Shown here in pieces: positions 20,708 to 32,551 of a stretch of DNA of 60,000 nt (within the stretch, counting starts at the first letter, position 1; each line of letters begins with the position of its first letter). A program made the translations under genes and the position numbers. The DNA is from Bolinopsis microptera (Eukaryota; Ctenophora; Tentaculata; Lobata; Bolinopsidae). Location: assembly GCF_026151205.1 (NCBI RefSeq), contig NC_087081.1, positions 11,845,113-11,905,112 on the forward strand. Direction: 5' to 3'. Below the pieces are notes generated by a model that did not search any database, was not told where the DNA came from, and was given only the letters and a program-made list of their open reading frames with translations.

Positions 20708-23700
20708 GTAAGATTGGATAATAATTTACCACAATCACTGTTTAGATTCAACTAATCAAATAGCCGACAGAATTACAATATCAAGTGCCGAAAACAAATC
20801 TCAGTGAAGTTATTCGAAAACAATTTTAGATGCGTGACTCCTTTGTAAAGTTAGTTACCAATCATATTTCAGGGATCTCCTGGAGATAATGGAGCAGACG
20901 GAATAGATGGAGATGCAGGAGAGGTGGGAGCTGCCGGTGAAAAAGGATCACAAGGAGACAAAGGACCCCCTGGTGAAGTCGGAGGACCAGGAGACCAAGG
21001 TCCTGATGGTGAACCAGGCGCACCTGGAGACAATGGACAAGACGGTGCTATTGGACAAAAGGGAGAGCCTGGAGAGCCAGGAACTATGAAAGGAGAGCCT
21101 GGTGAGGATAGAGTCGGAGATCCTGGAGCCCAAGGAGAAACCGGCCCCCAAGGTATCACAGGCAAACCTGGTGATATTGGGTCACCTGGAGAAAATGGTG
21201 TCAAGGGAGAGCCTGGTTTGGAAGGTGAGACTGGAGAACCTGGAGAAGAAGGTCCTGCTGGAGCCCCAGGCTCTGCTGGTATTGCCGGTAACCAAGGACC
21301 AGAAGGAGAGAAAGGACCTTTAGGTGCTGCTGGTGAGCCAGGTGAAGCTGGAGATCCCGGTGTTGCTGGAGCTGTTGGAGATGATGGTGCACGTGGTAAC
21401 AATGGAGTTAACGGAGAGCATGGAATGAAAGGAGCAGAAGGCGAAAAAGGAGAACCATCTGTGGTCGATGTCAAAGGAGAACCGGGTGAACCGGGTGCCG
21501 CAGGAGCTCAAGGTTAATTTTTGATCAATGATAAGTTGTCTCGCGGCCATTCTAAAATTCTCTTATCAAAGGGTTTACTCAAAAGCACATATTTTGCAGA
21601 AATTGATTATCTAATCCTAAACTTTGTTACCAACAGGAGAACCTGGCACCGTCCAAGGATCTAAGGGAGAACAAGGTGAACAAGGTGACACGGGCCCAGC
21701 GGGAGCTGACGGAGTAGATGGGGATGATGGGGATGACGGTGAGGAGGGAGAGGAGGGAGACAAAGGACCTATGGGTCTTCCCGGACAGCATGGTTTTAAG
21801 GGAGAAGCTGGTGATGCCGGTCCTCAAGGAGAAACTGGAGATCAAGGTCAGTCATTTAACTAACTACATAATTCATTTTTAGGATGTCAATACGTTTAAC
21901 CTAGTTTGGTGTAATTGTATCTAAGAAGTAACAATTTTGGTTCATAGAGAACATTAGCTGAATAATCATCTATACTTGTTGTTCTCTTCAGGTGCTAATG
22001 GAGTAGATGGCGAAAATGGTGCTGACGGAGCCGCTGGACCCCAAGGTGAACCAGGTGAAAGCATCATGGGAGAGAATGGAGATGCTGGAGCGCAGGGAGA
22101 CCAAGGACAAAAGGGCGCTCCAGGGGATGCCGGAGCTGATGGTGAAGCGATAAAGGGACAGCCTGGTCCTGATGGACCTATTGGAATGGACGGAGCTCCT
22201 GGTGTCAAAGGAGAAGCTGGAGAATCTGGACCACCAGGACCTCACGGTAAAACAATTTCTATGTTCATCAAGTGATTAAAAGCGTCCTTCTTCCATACTT
22301 TCAGTGGTCTGCCGTCTGTGATTAAAGTCTTTTGTCTATTTCATTCATAGAATATGATCGTCAATCTTGACTTAGAATTGAAACTGCACCATGATTTTTG
22401 TCAAAAGCTGCTAACTGCAGCTCACTGGTATATCAGGGAAGTAACATATTATCCTCTGCCAGGTGAACCTGGTGCCAATGGGCCCGCTGGAGAACCAGGT
22501 AATCCAGGACAAGACGGACTTGACGGAAGTGACGCCATTTCTGGAGGAGTTGGAGAACCTGGAGATCAAGGAGCCAAAGGTGCTAGTGGACAAGATGGAA
22601 ACGATGGGGACGATGGTGACGATGGTGCCGACGGGGAAAGCGGTGACCAAGGGCAACAAGGCGAACAAGGAGCTCCTGGGGAACCGGGTCCAGAAGGTAA
22701 TAACACTTCAATAGATCACAACATCTTATTTTAAAATAAGTTGTTGTTGTTTGTTGTTTTTGATGAAAGCATAATTTGAACTAATCCTGCCGACAAATGA
22801 TTTGTTTAATTTTCAGGACCTAAGGGAATAACTGGACAAAAGGGAGAGCCTGGAACATTGGGAGAAACAGGAGAGGCCGGTGTTTCCGGAGACACAGGAT
22901 TGGATGGTAACCCAGGTAACCCTGGCAACCCTGGCAACCCTGGAGAGGATGGTGCACCTGGAGAACCAGGCAAAGCTGGGGAGAAGGGACCAGAGGGAGA
23001 CCAAGGAGCACGAGGTAGTCCTGGGCCCCCAGGATTGGAGATGAGGGAGCCTAGGGAGCTGTTGGGTGACCAGGGAGATGTTGGTGAAGATGGCGGCCCT
23101 GGAGAGGCAGGTAAGCCAGGAGTTGATGGAGCCGACGGGGACAAAGGACCTAACGGTGTTGCAGGCGCTACTGGTGACAAAGGAAGGACTGGACCCGTGG
23201 GAGACCATGGAATTGACGGCATTAATGGCAAAGATGGTTCACCCGGAGAGGATGGTATCGATGGTGAACAAGGGCCACAGGGTAATCCAGGTGCAGGACC
23301 AGGGCCAGATGGACAACAAGGAGAGCCTGGAGAAGATGGTCTTGATGGTGAGCATGGATACGGACCACAGGGTGAAAAAGGAGAAGCTGGTGACGTAGGA
23401 GAAATGGGAGTAAACGAATTAGGTAAGCCGGGTGAAGTTGGAGACCAAGGAGAGCCTGGGAGTGACGGTAAAGATGGTACAGATGGATCCGATGGTGCAG
23501 ATGGTGCAGATGGTTCAGATGGACCCCAAGGACCACAAGGAGAGGCAGGTGATCCAGGACCAGCCGGTGATTCTGGAGCTCAGGGTCCTAATGGAAACCC
23601 TGGAGCAAATGGACAGCCTGGAAGTCCTGGAAATCCTGGGGCCCCCGCAAAAGATGTGCAGCAAGGTAATCCGCATAATAGCATCCTTAGTATTAATTTT

Positions 23701-26700
23701 GTTTGGTAATTCTACGTGCACAGTTCGTAATATCAAATATTAAATCTTTTTATGATTTCGCATTTCACGGTCATTTTTTAGAAATATCTTTTACATAAAA
23801 CTCAAAAATTAGACTGCTTGATAATAATCTGATCCTTAACTAAAAAGTTTTTGTATTGAGTTAAATGACAATAATTAATCAAATTTGATTTATAAAATCC
23901 ATCATGTCTAGTATAAAATAACGTTTAATTGATTATCACAGGACCTGGAGGAGAGCCTGGAGAGCCAGGTAATGATGGTGTAGCTGGAGCCACAGGAGCA
24001 CCAGGTATTCCTGGACCTGCTGGACCTCCAGGACCTGATGGTGAACCAGGTGCTGTTGGTGAACCAGGAGAAATTGGTGAACCAGGAGAAACTATTCCTG
24101 GAGACCAAGGAGCTAAGGTAAACGACAAAATAATCTGCGTTTAAAAATAAATAAAATACATTTTAATATGGGATGTATTAAATTGAAAATCATCAATAAA
24201 TTAATACCTTAATCTCTTAATGCGGTAAATTTCACTTATCTCACTACAGGGTGAACCAGGAGTAGAAAAAGGTGAACCTGGAATCCCAGGACCTGATGGA
24301 GAAGCAGTGCAAGGTGACCCCGGTCAGAAGGGAGAACCTGGCGTGCCCGGAACTATCAAGGGTGAGGCAGGAGCCGCTGGTGAGCCTGGTAACCCTGGAG
24401 AATCTGGGGACATGGGTGCACCTGGAGAACAAGGACCTGCCGGCAACGCAGGAGGTGCTGGTGACGCTGGTGATGCAGGAGAGCCTGGAGAAAAAGGCCC
24501 AAGCGGTTAGAGTCGTAATTCATATCTAAGACAGAACGCAACATTTCAAACAAGCATAAATCTTAATATAAAAACTTCGACTACGTTATTCAATGTCCAA
24601 CAATCGACTACTATTCAATGTGCAACATTGTCAGGTTCCTCTGGTAACGATGGAGCTGACGGAGCACCAGGAGCTCCAGGAGCACAAGGACCTCCAGGAC
24701 TTGCAGGAGAGCCTGGTCCTCAGGGAGAGGCTGGAGTACCTGGCGAAGATAACAATGTGAAGGGCTCAAAAGGAGAACCTGGAGATGACGGAGCACAGGG
24801 TTTTTAATTAATTTATATTTTTGACAATGATTTATTTTTGTCATTCCAAATAACCACTTTTGATTTTTATTTGATCTTTAAAAATGTTGCAATTGTAAAT
24901 CAAATATAACTTCATATAGTTATTGTTTGTATTCTTCAGGAGATAAGGGCCCACAAGGACCAGCTGGTAGAGACGGTTTGGGTGCTGAAAAAGGTCCAGA
25001 TGGTATTATGGGTATCTCAGGAGACCCTGGACCTACAGGAGAACAGGGAGAAAAAGGACCACCAGGTGAACATGGTGGAGCAGACGAAGTAATCAAGGGA
25101 GAAAAGGGAGATCCTAATGGAGATACAGGGCCAAAGGTTAATTGATGAAATTACTTTTAGTTTTCCACTGTCATTCATCGTTATTTTTATTCATTCTATC
25201 AATTCAACCAAATTTTATTTCAAACAAAACCTGTGGGTTTACATTTTGCATATTCAGGGTGATACTGGAGCACCTGGTGAGGATGGTGCTGCCGGAGCTG
25301 ATGGTCCCCAAGGTGAACAAGGACCACCAGGAGAAGATGGTGCTCCAGGAGGCTTTGGAAATGATGGAGCAGATGGTTCTCCGGGAGAAGCAGGTGCTAC
25401 CGGACAACCAGGTCCTAAAGGTCCAAATGGAGAACCCGGCAACGCTGGAGCAGAGGGAGCATCAGGTGATAAAGGACCAGATGGAGAGAAAGGACCAGAT
25501 GGAGATCAGGGAGCACAGGGAGAACCTGGAGATGCAGGATACGAGGGCTCTAAAGGTGAGCTTTCTTCGTGTTAACGTTTAAGGTTGTAAAAATCCTATA
25601 AGGTTTAAACTCAGATTTAATTTTAAGATTCTTTGTTCTAACATAGTTGTCAACCTTCAGGTGGAATTGGTGGAAAAGGACATCCAGGTGTACCTGGATT
25701 TGACGGGTCTAAGGGACAACCTGGTCAAGACGCCAATCAAGGAGCTTGTCAAGGAGATAGTGTACGTTAAGATATAAGGGGCGATTTAATATGATATCTC
25801 AGATTGTAATACTAATATCCGTTAGATGAATATGATTATTATCTGTTTGATAGCACTGTTTTCATTTTTTTCTAATAGAAATTTTATCAGGGGGTAGCTG
25901 GAGAGCCAGGAGAACCAGGAGATCAAGCACCTCAAGGTGAAAAAGGACCTAACCTAATATCTGGCGGAGAAAAAGGAGACAAAGGACCAGCGGGCCCTCA
26001 AGGAGATCAAGGAGAGCCAGGCGCACAGGGTGCAACCGGAGAAGACGGCGCTCAAGGTCCAGATGGTCAACAAGGACCAGCAGGAGAAGACGGTCCACCC
26101 GGAGCTGATGGTGTAAGGGGTGCAAAGGGAGTCTCCGGAGTCAGTGAACCAGGTTAATTACTTAATAATTGTAGTTTAGATCGCACCGTTTTCAATCGAT
26201 TTTGTTACTTAATATTTCTAAACGTGTATTTATAAGATTTTAGATTATAAGATTAAATATAAAATTCATTTATCAGGTAGAAATGGTGATCATGGCTCTA
26301 ACGGAGCTGATGGTGCTCAAGGCGAGCCCGGTAAAGATGGTGCCGATGGTGACCAAGGAGAACAAGGTGAGACTGGAGCGAGTGGTGAACCAGGAAACCA
26401 AGGTGCTCCAGGCGAAGTTGGACCTGAAGGACCAATGGGTGATCAGGGTGATCAGGGAAGTTCTGGCGCTGTTGGACAAAAAGGAGAAGCTGGAGGCGAT
26501 GGATCCAAAGGAGAACCCGTAAGTTTTATTATATCATTGCAGTAAATGTATATTTCGACTTCCTTTTTTAGACATCACATTACTGGCATCATTTTATTAT
26601 TAATAAAAAGTAACTGATTATTTTTAATCTGTGAACGTCTGAAGAGTTGTACACTAATTGTTATAAACATATTTCTGATGCCAGGGAATGTCCGGAGAGA

Positions 26701-29022
26701 AGGGAGCAGAGGGAGACAAAGGAGGCCCGGGAATTGATGGCAACATCTTCCTCATCAAAGCCGAGATTGGAGATCCCATTCCACCTGAATACTATATCTG
26801 GATTGAGATCATCAACTCTGTCCTCAACAACACTGCATTTGGCGACAAAGGCGAACCAGGACCTCAGGTATGGATTTAATTTTCGGAGATTAATAACCTG
26901 AGTGTGAGACACTTGTTTATACCACAAGAAAAAAAAGTTATCGTACGCCCATCTGTTAGCTTCTTAGCATCTTGACAGTTATTAAATTTGATTATTCGAA
27001 CTTAATTTATCAGGGACCTGCTGGAGCTGACGGTGTTAAAGGAGAGCCAGGTCTGAACGGTAACCCTGGTATCGACGGAAACGACGGAGAGGACGGTATC
27101 GACGGAAACGACGGAGAAAAAGGTGCTCCAGGACCACCGGGTGTTGAAAAAGGTCCTCAGGGTGCTAAGGGTGATACCGGTGCACCAGGAAAAGATGGAC
27201 CCGATGGAGAGAATGGTATGTTATATTTGCAGAAACATTTTGGTTCTATCTACTGTTGTAGTATTGCTTGGAAATTTATCTTTGTAATTTTATTTCAACT
27301 TACAAAATTTAAATTTTTTCTTAATTTAAACAGGTAAAATAAGTTATTACTTCTGTTCCCAATCAGGCCCAGATGGAGAGCCAGGACAAAAGGGTCTGGC
27401 TGCAGTTGAGCCAGGAGAGATGGGAGAACCAGGTCTGGATGGAGCTAAGGGAGAAAAGGGACCTGATGGACTTTGTGAGCCAATCAACGCCCCCGCTTGT
27501 AACTGCGACACCCACACCCTTGTCATTCACTCTCAAACCGCAGATGTAAGACATCGTTTAAAAATCATTTACTTTCTTTTTTCCATTTCAAGACGAAATT
27601 TGAAAAAAAGTGTTTTAAAATTAGACAAATTTGCAAAACATTTCGTTAATTTTATAAACTGCTGGTCTATCTTTAATGGGTTATTATTTTAGCAACCAGA
27701 CTGTCCAGCAGACTTCATTTCTCTCTGGTCAGGATACTCTCTTTTGTTCTTCGAAGGAGAAGGTTACGGAAATACTCAAGATCTTGGACGTGCCGGTAAG
27801 TTAAATTTTAATTGTTGGCGACTAATTTATCATATACTGCGATAATTACATTTACATAATATGATGAAAACGAGCGGGCTAAATCACTCTATACTCGATA
27901 TTCGAAATTTTTCTAAGAGGGCCCCCGATAGTTGAAACCAACTTAAATCGATGTATTTTCGGAAACTGATTCCGAATCACACACCCCCAGGGTTAAAAGG
28001 GTTAAAATGCTCCCCTGGCAAGATATTGGCGAAAAACTGTCTCGATCACGTGATATGGAAGTTGGTCTAATTTCTCGTTAGGGTTAGGGTTTCAGCACAT
28101 GCTTTTGTTAGGGAATGGGATTGGGTTAGGGTTGGGGTCAGGTTAGAGCCTTAAAAGGCTGTGGTTTGGAATAGTCGTTCAGGGCCAGCTAGAGAAAGGG
28201 TTAAAAAGGCACGTGACAGTCGAGTGTAGAGTGATTAATCATCATCCTAACGAAAAGCTACAATTTTTTTATCTGATACTACTTTAAAATGTTCAGGTTC
28301 CTGCTTAGAAGAGTTCCAACTGGTGCCCTTCATGCAATGTGCTGGCAATGAAGTGTGCAGACACGGTGTACGAGCTGACAAGTCCTTCTGGTTAGCTGTC
28401 GAAGCCGAGGCTGACTACACAGTTAAGCCAATGTCCAGTATTGACGAGATCGTGCCACACATTTCGCGGTGCAGGGTTTGTTCTGGCACTCAGTTCATTC
28501 TGACCAGACATTCTTTTACTGCAGAAAGTCCTGAATGTCCTGACGATTTCACCCCACTGTGGGAAGGATATTCATATGCCATGGTAAGTTACAACTTTTT
28601 TTGATTCAACTATGCTCTAGGATTTTCTATCACTATTTTTCTTCATTCTTTATTCTTGCCAAACATTCAAAAACCTGCCTCTGTCTGTCTAATACGAACA
28701 TACAATGTTTGAGTCTTTACTTTAACTTTACTAAATCTCTGCATTCCAGGTTACCTCATCGGGCGTGTCTGGCGGAGGCCAGGACCTCGCCTCATCTGGA
28801 TCATGTCTCCAACAGTTCCACCTCCCAACCTTCATCGAATGTCTGGGCAGGGGTACATGCGCATACTATATCAACAACTTGGACTACTGGCTCGGCCAGA
28901 ATCCAGACATTACTCAGCCCGGCATGTGGGGTATGGGTAATGTCTACAGCGGTCTGGATGAAATCCTTGACCAAGGTGTGGCGAGGTGCACTGTTTGTAC
29001 CAGGAACGCCATTGAGGATTAA
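19763..29022 (+). CDS. Collagen IV alpha chain, second of tandem pair (complete, 23 coding exons)
   Basis: Predicted 1905 residues. Exons: 19763-19919, 20047-20198, 20308-20460, 20564-20707, 20873-21512, 21637-21846, 21992-22246, 22463-22696, 22817-23665, 23942-24117, 24250-24505, 24635-24799, 24940-25136, 25258-25555, 25661-25761, 25891-26152, 26277-26518, 26685-26867, 27014-27215, 27367-27545, 27693-27795, 28297-28583, 28750-29022; the sum is 5718 nt. Twelve of the 23 exons equal gene 1 in length and the rest differ by multiples of three, with the same phases. Layout as gene 1: signal peptide, acidic Asp/Ala/Trp segment, Cys43-Cys44, CNGT sequon (Asn136), interrupted Gly-X-Y domain, hydrophobic interruption (1517-1552), three linker cysteines and NC1. 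Exon 4 was anchored at 20564 by its 144-nt length; this replaces the first Gly triplet with FHVA. Donor 24800 (gttttt) is very weak but gives an exon of the expected 165 nt. Confidence 0.93.
26685..26867 (+). other. Collagen IV gene 2 exon 18: conserved hydrophobic non-collagenous interruption
   Basis: Same 183-nt size and same layout as gene 1 exon 18. The 36-residue interruption has IFLIKAEIG, then [18 protein letters not shown], with an Asn-X-Thr sequon aligned with that of gene 1. Hydrophobic spacing and sequon are kept although many residues differ, which points to selection on this segment. Confidence 0.8.
27367..29022 (+). other. Collagen IV gene 2: pre-NC1 cysteine linker and NC1 domain (exons 20-23)
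   Basis: The linker [15 protein letters not shown] keeps the three extra cysteines of gene 1. NC1 motifs are [73 protein letters not shown] and ARCTVC. All 12 canonical cysteines are present and no lysine lies in the cross-link loop ([16 protein letters not shown]). The stop is TAA at 29020-29022. Confidence 0.85.
27871..28250. mobile_element. TTAGGG-bearing MITE, copy 2, inside intron 21 of collagen IV gene 2
   Basis: It aligns over its full length with 3311-3694, including gctaaatcactct at the left, the gctgattccgaatcac block, gggttagggttt tracts and cgagtgtagagtgattaatc at the right. It makes intron 21 about 500 bp, compared with about 130 bp for the same intron in gene 1. No coding capacity. 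Confidence 0.8.
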
Positions 29023-29791
29023 TGTAACAGTTTTTGGAGCTTTATGAGACACTGTTAGCAGCTATTAACATTTTGATGATATACGTAATATATACGTTAT
29101 AGGATTTTTTATTTTTAGCTTAATTTTACGTTGATTTAATGAGCGTTCTTCTGATGATCGGGCATTTTTCACAATTCTATATCGTTATTGTTATATTATA
29201 CATTTTATGTGAAACATTTACTCGAAAACCGACAGTATTTACTATCTGCAGGTGCATATTTAGTTAACATTCATCTATTTTTAACTTACAGTTACAGTTA
29301 CGAATGACTTTTACAGTTTTACACAATATTTACACCATATTTTTATCATGTCTGTATAGTATATGCTGCCGATCATAAAATTTTGTTAACCGCATAACAA
29401 AAATGACTTGTCTATTGATTAACTTAAAATTGAATCAAATTTCAAAATTGAATCAAATAAACAATGAAAAGTAAAAGCGATATGAAATTTACGTCCCGTA
29501 GTCATTTGCAACTTGGCTCTAAAATAGTGACGTGGGCAATACAAATTATTGAGATCAGTTAATTAAAATTGATTTTTAAAGGAATCTCAAGAACGAAAAT
29601 AGTTTAGCTTTGATTTGACATTATAGTGTTCAGTTATATATAGGGCACTGGGCAGGCAGCATCACGAGTGAAACAAGGCAATTAACTGGTGAAAACTTTT
29701 TAAAATTATCGACGTTTTGGCACTCATTCACATTGGTCTTTTACTACTACTAGGATTACTGATTTGTGATTATAAATTGTAAGGGTCTTTG
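29023..29791. other. 3' flank of collagen IV gene 2, AT-rich
   Basis: Probably the 3' UTR followed by intergenic DNA. AATAAA at 29456-29461 is a possible polyadenylation signal. No gene seen. Confidence 0.45.
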
Positions 29792-30252
29792 TTTAAGAGG
29801 GGGGGGGTTCACCCTGATTTTTTTTGTGAAACTTGGTTTCGAGATAGCAGTTTGACCAACAAACTAGGACCGGTGACCGAACTTTTGAGGGGGTCCCGGA
29901 CCCCAACCGCCAAACGGTGCCCGCGGGGCAGCCACGCCCATATTTGGTCATATGGTTTTTGGCTCATAACTCAGTCATTTTTTGTCCAATCTTGATGAAA
30001 ATTCATATACGAGTTCAGGGGACCACTAGCTACAAGTAGAGCAAGTAACAAATAAATCTGGATTTTGGGCATGTTCAGGGTATTTGGCTAAATTGGGCCT
30101 AATTATAATTTATGGGCGTGGCTGCCCCGCGGGCACCATTTGGTGGTTGGGGTCCGGGACCCCCTCAAAAGTTCGGTCAACGGTCCTAGTTTGTTGGTCA
30201 ACTGCTATCTCGAAACAAAGTTTCACAAAAAATCAAGGTGAACCCCCCTTAA
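29792..30252. mobile_element. Short foldback element flanked by TTAA (deletion derivative)
   Basis: Both ends are TTAA followed by a G-run (C-run at the right) and long inverted arms with matching blocks such as gatagcagtttgaccaacaa, gagggggtcccggacccc and gcagccacgcccat. It matches the outer parts of the 1.37-kb palindrome at 44164-45532 but lacks most of the middle. No coding capacity: the open frames at 29789-29995 and 30084-30305 are the two arms read through. Confidence 0.8.
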
Positions 30253-30798
30253 GTAAGCGAGCCAAACTAAAAAACTACAGTTGGGCTCGCCCACTTTATC
30301 TATGATCAGTGCTCTTAGTGTATACTGTATATGTCGAAAGGTCGATTATTTTCGTTTAGTTTTCTCCAGTTATTTGCCTTTTTTCTCTTTATCTGTCGAG
30401 AGTCGAGATGCTCCCTTTTAAACACTGCAATGTTAAAAACTCGCGGCCGTCCTTACGAGATCTATAAATTTAACACCAATTTGTTGTGTGGCGACTGTTT
30501 GCCCTCTCATGTCTCAAACTTTGTAGGGCGATACAAAAGATAATATCGAAGAGAAATTAAAGCTTCTAAAGTTTAACCTTATACTATACTAATACATATT
30601 AGATTCATGATTTCAAATCTGTTTCGCTACTAGTATCACTTATTAATGTTTACGGTGTGATGCCTCAGCTCAATTTTTGTTAAAGCTGTTAATTATTTCC
30701 ATTCACACCCTTTTGTAAAAAGGCAATAGTGAAAGGTTACGAATGGAAGTTTTTCCAGAAAAACGTGGATTTTGGACATTGCGGTAAAGTATTGTCAA
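30253..30798. other. Intergenic DNA, nothing recognised
   Basis: No gene, RNA gene or repeat could be supported here. Confidence 0.4.
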
Positions 30799-30896
30799 TT
30801 GTCATACGTTGTATGACCCCCCCTGTATCGTAGAAACTCTACAGCTTCTACGCTTCACTATAGTGAAGCGACAGTGGGGGTCACCACGTGATACAA
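30799..30896. mobile_element. hAT-like MITE, copy 1
   Basis: It begins ttgtcatacgttgtatgacc and ends gggggtcaccacgtgatacaa, as in the copies at 31974-32081 (opposite orientation) and 55218-55317. The target duplication of this copy is not clear. Confidence 0.65.
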
Positions 30897-31714
30897 GTAT
30901 AGTAGTAGTTTTAGTAGTATATTATAGGTGGGTTTAGATTTCGTGTCTGTCTGTCACACTTTACCGCCGCGCATGACAACGATCAGAAAGACGCGCGCAG
31001 CGCGCGAGGGTTACTTGCGGAGATGTGATGTATATAATACAACCTGTAGTCAGTGTATGCGCGGCACGAGTTTACCTGGGGACCCCAGCCAGGCTATTAT
31101 ATTTATGTTTATAATCATAATAGAGATTCGGCGGAATGACAGGCTGAGCCCCGCCCAGTGAGTAAAGGCACGAGTGTATTTCAATGTATTACTATTATAT
31201 ATTAGGCAATAAGCTCAATTTGTATACTATAAGTACTTGCGTAGTGTACTATACAGCTGATGAGTACAACTTATAATTAAAATAAATAGTTACGCGGGCG
31301 CAATTTTTGTTATTTATTGTTTATTGGTCAAACTAAATGAGGTTTTATAAGAAACATAATTTAAAATTGGGCTGAAAAACGTAATAACAATTAATTGATC
31401 TCAGATGAATAACCAAAACTATATTGTACAATGTACATTAATCATTACAATACAATGGCCGTAATTGCCGATCATTGTATGTTAGAATTAAATAAATCAA
31501 ATAAAATTATGTTGTTCCCTTAAATGTTAAAATAATACTAATACCAATTTGCAGTACTTAAAATAAAAAACGAATTATGAATTAGCAAAATATCTCGCCG
31601 ATCTAGTATAGCGAAATGGTTGCGAGAATTAAGCATTATTGGATGCGCAGCGCGGCCCAGTAACGCTTCGCACTATAAGATGGTAACTCAAATTAGTTAA
31701 TTAGTACCGCTCCT

Positions 31715-32190
31715 ACTAAATCGCTCGCCCAAATTTTAAGAAAATCCTTGTGAAAAGGCCCTTTAGGCATGAAAGTGATCTAAATCGGTGTATTTTTGGA
31801 CGCTGATTCCGAATCACCCCCCATGACGTAGGGTTGAAATGCTTCCCTGGAGAGTTATGGGCAAAAAACCGTTTTGGTCACGTGACAGGCTAGTAAAACG
31901 TGAATTCGATTATTTAGGGCTCGGGTTAGGGTTAGGGTTGTGGTTAAAATTATGGATAGCTTCGGGGTTATGGTTGTATCACGTGGTGACCCCCACGGTC
32001 GCTTCACTATAGTAGAGTTTCGACGATACAGGGCCGGGGAGCCGCACACTCGTGCGCGGCGGGTCATACAACGTATGACAAGGTTATGGTTAGGGTTAGG
32101 GTTGGGATTAGGGTTTATGTAAAACCGTTCTGTACGGCTGCAAAACCAAAAAACCAAAGTCACGTGAAATTTTTGGGCGAGCGATTTAGT
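31715..32190. mobile_element. TTAGGG-bearing MITE, copy 3 (diverged)
   Basis: Ends are ACTAAATCGCTCGCCCAAA and its reverse complement. Internal blocks ggacgctgattccgaatcac and catgacgtagggttgaaatg match copies 1 and 2, as do the gggttagggttaggg tracts (about 31921-31945 and 32090-32115). A 108-bp hAT-like MITE is inserted at 31974-32081. Confidence 0.75.
31974..32081. mobile_element. hAT-like MITE, copy 2, nested in a TTAGGG-bearing MITE
   Basis: It begins ttgtatcacgtggtgacccc and ends gtcatacaacgtatgacaa, the inverse orientation of copies 1 and 3. It is flanked by a perfect 8-bp direct repeat GGTTATGG (31966-31973 and 32082-32089), the duplication length typical of hAT transposons. The interior has a GC-rich hairpin (gccgcacactcgtgcgcggc). 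Confidence 0.85.
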
Positions 32191-32409
32191 AAAAGCCAAT
32201 TAGTACACATAACAGATTTGTCAAGGAAAGATTTTTAAATGACTAATCATTCAGTAATATAAGTAAATACGTACTAATGATGCTCAAATAAAAAACGACG
32301 AAAGAATACAATTAGATTTGAAAGTTTTTAAATGTTAAGTGTCGTAAAAATTACATATTATTGATCCAAGTACGGAAAAAATGTTAAATGTATGCGCGCG
32401 CCATTTGCA

Positions 32410-32551
32410 GCTGTTAGCAGCCGTTAGCAGTAGTTTATAGCAGTAGTTTATAGCAGTAGTTTATAGCAGTAGTTTATAAGAAGTCAGCAGCAGTTACGTA
32501 CTAGCTAGTCAGCAGCAGTTAGCAGCAGTTAGCAGCAGTTAGCAGCAGTTT
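32410..32551 (+). repeat. AGCAGT-based minisatellite
   Basis: Four to five tandem copies of agcagtagtttat are followed by several of agcagcagtt. Non-coding. Confidence 0.85.

Noticed and set aside
10114-25575. Many long minus-strand and shifted-frame open frames rich in Ser/Pro/Gly or Leu/His/Gln across the collagen exons
   Set aside because: They are shadows of Gly-X-Y coding exons; collagen codon bias removes stops from other frames. They share boundaries with the plus-strand exons and have no splice logic of their own.
25881-25890. Alternative acceptor for gene 2 exon 16 after ttttctaatag, adding KFYQ
   Set aside because: The frame would be kept and the pyrimidine tract is good, but the paralog exon starts at the Gly codon and the chosen site (25891) gives the expected length; cDNA would decide.
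32410-32551. CRISPR-like array
   Set aside because: Contiguous tandem units without spacers, in an animal genome.
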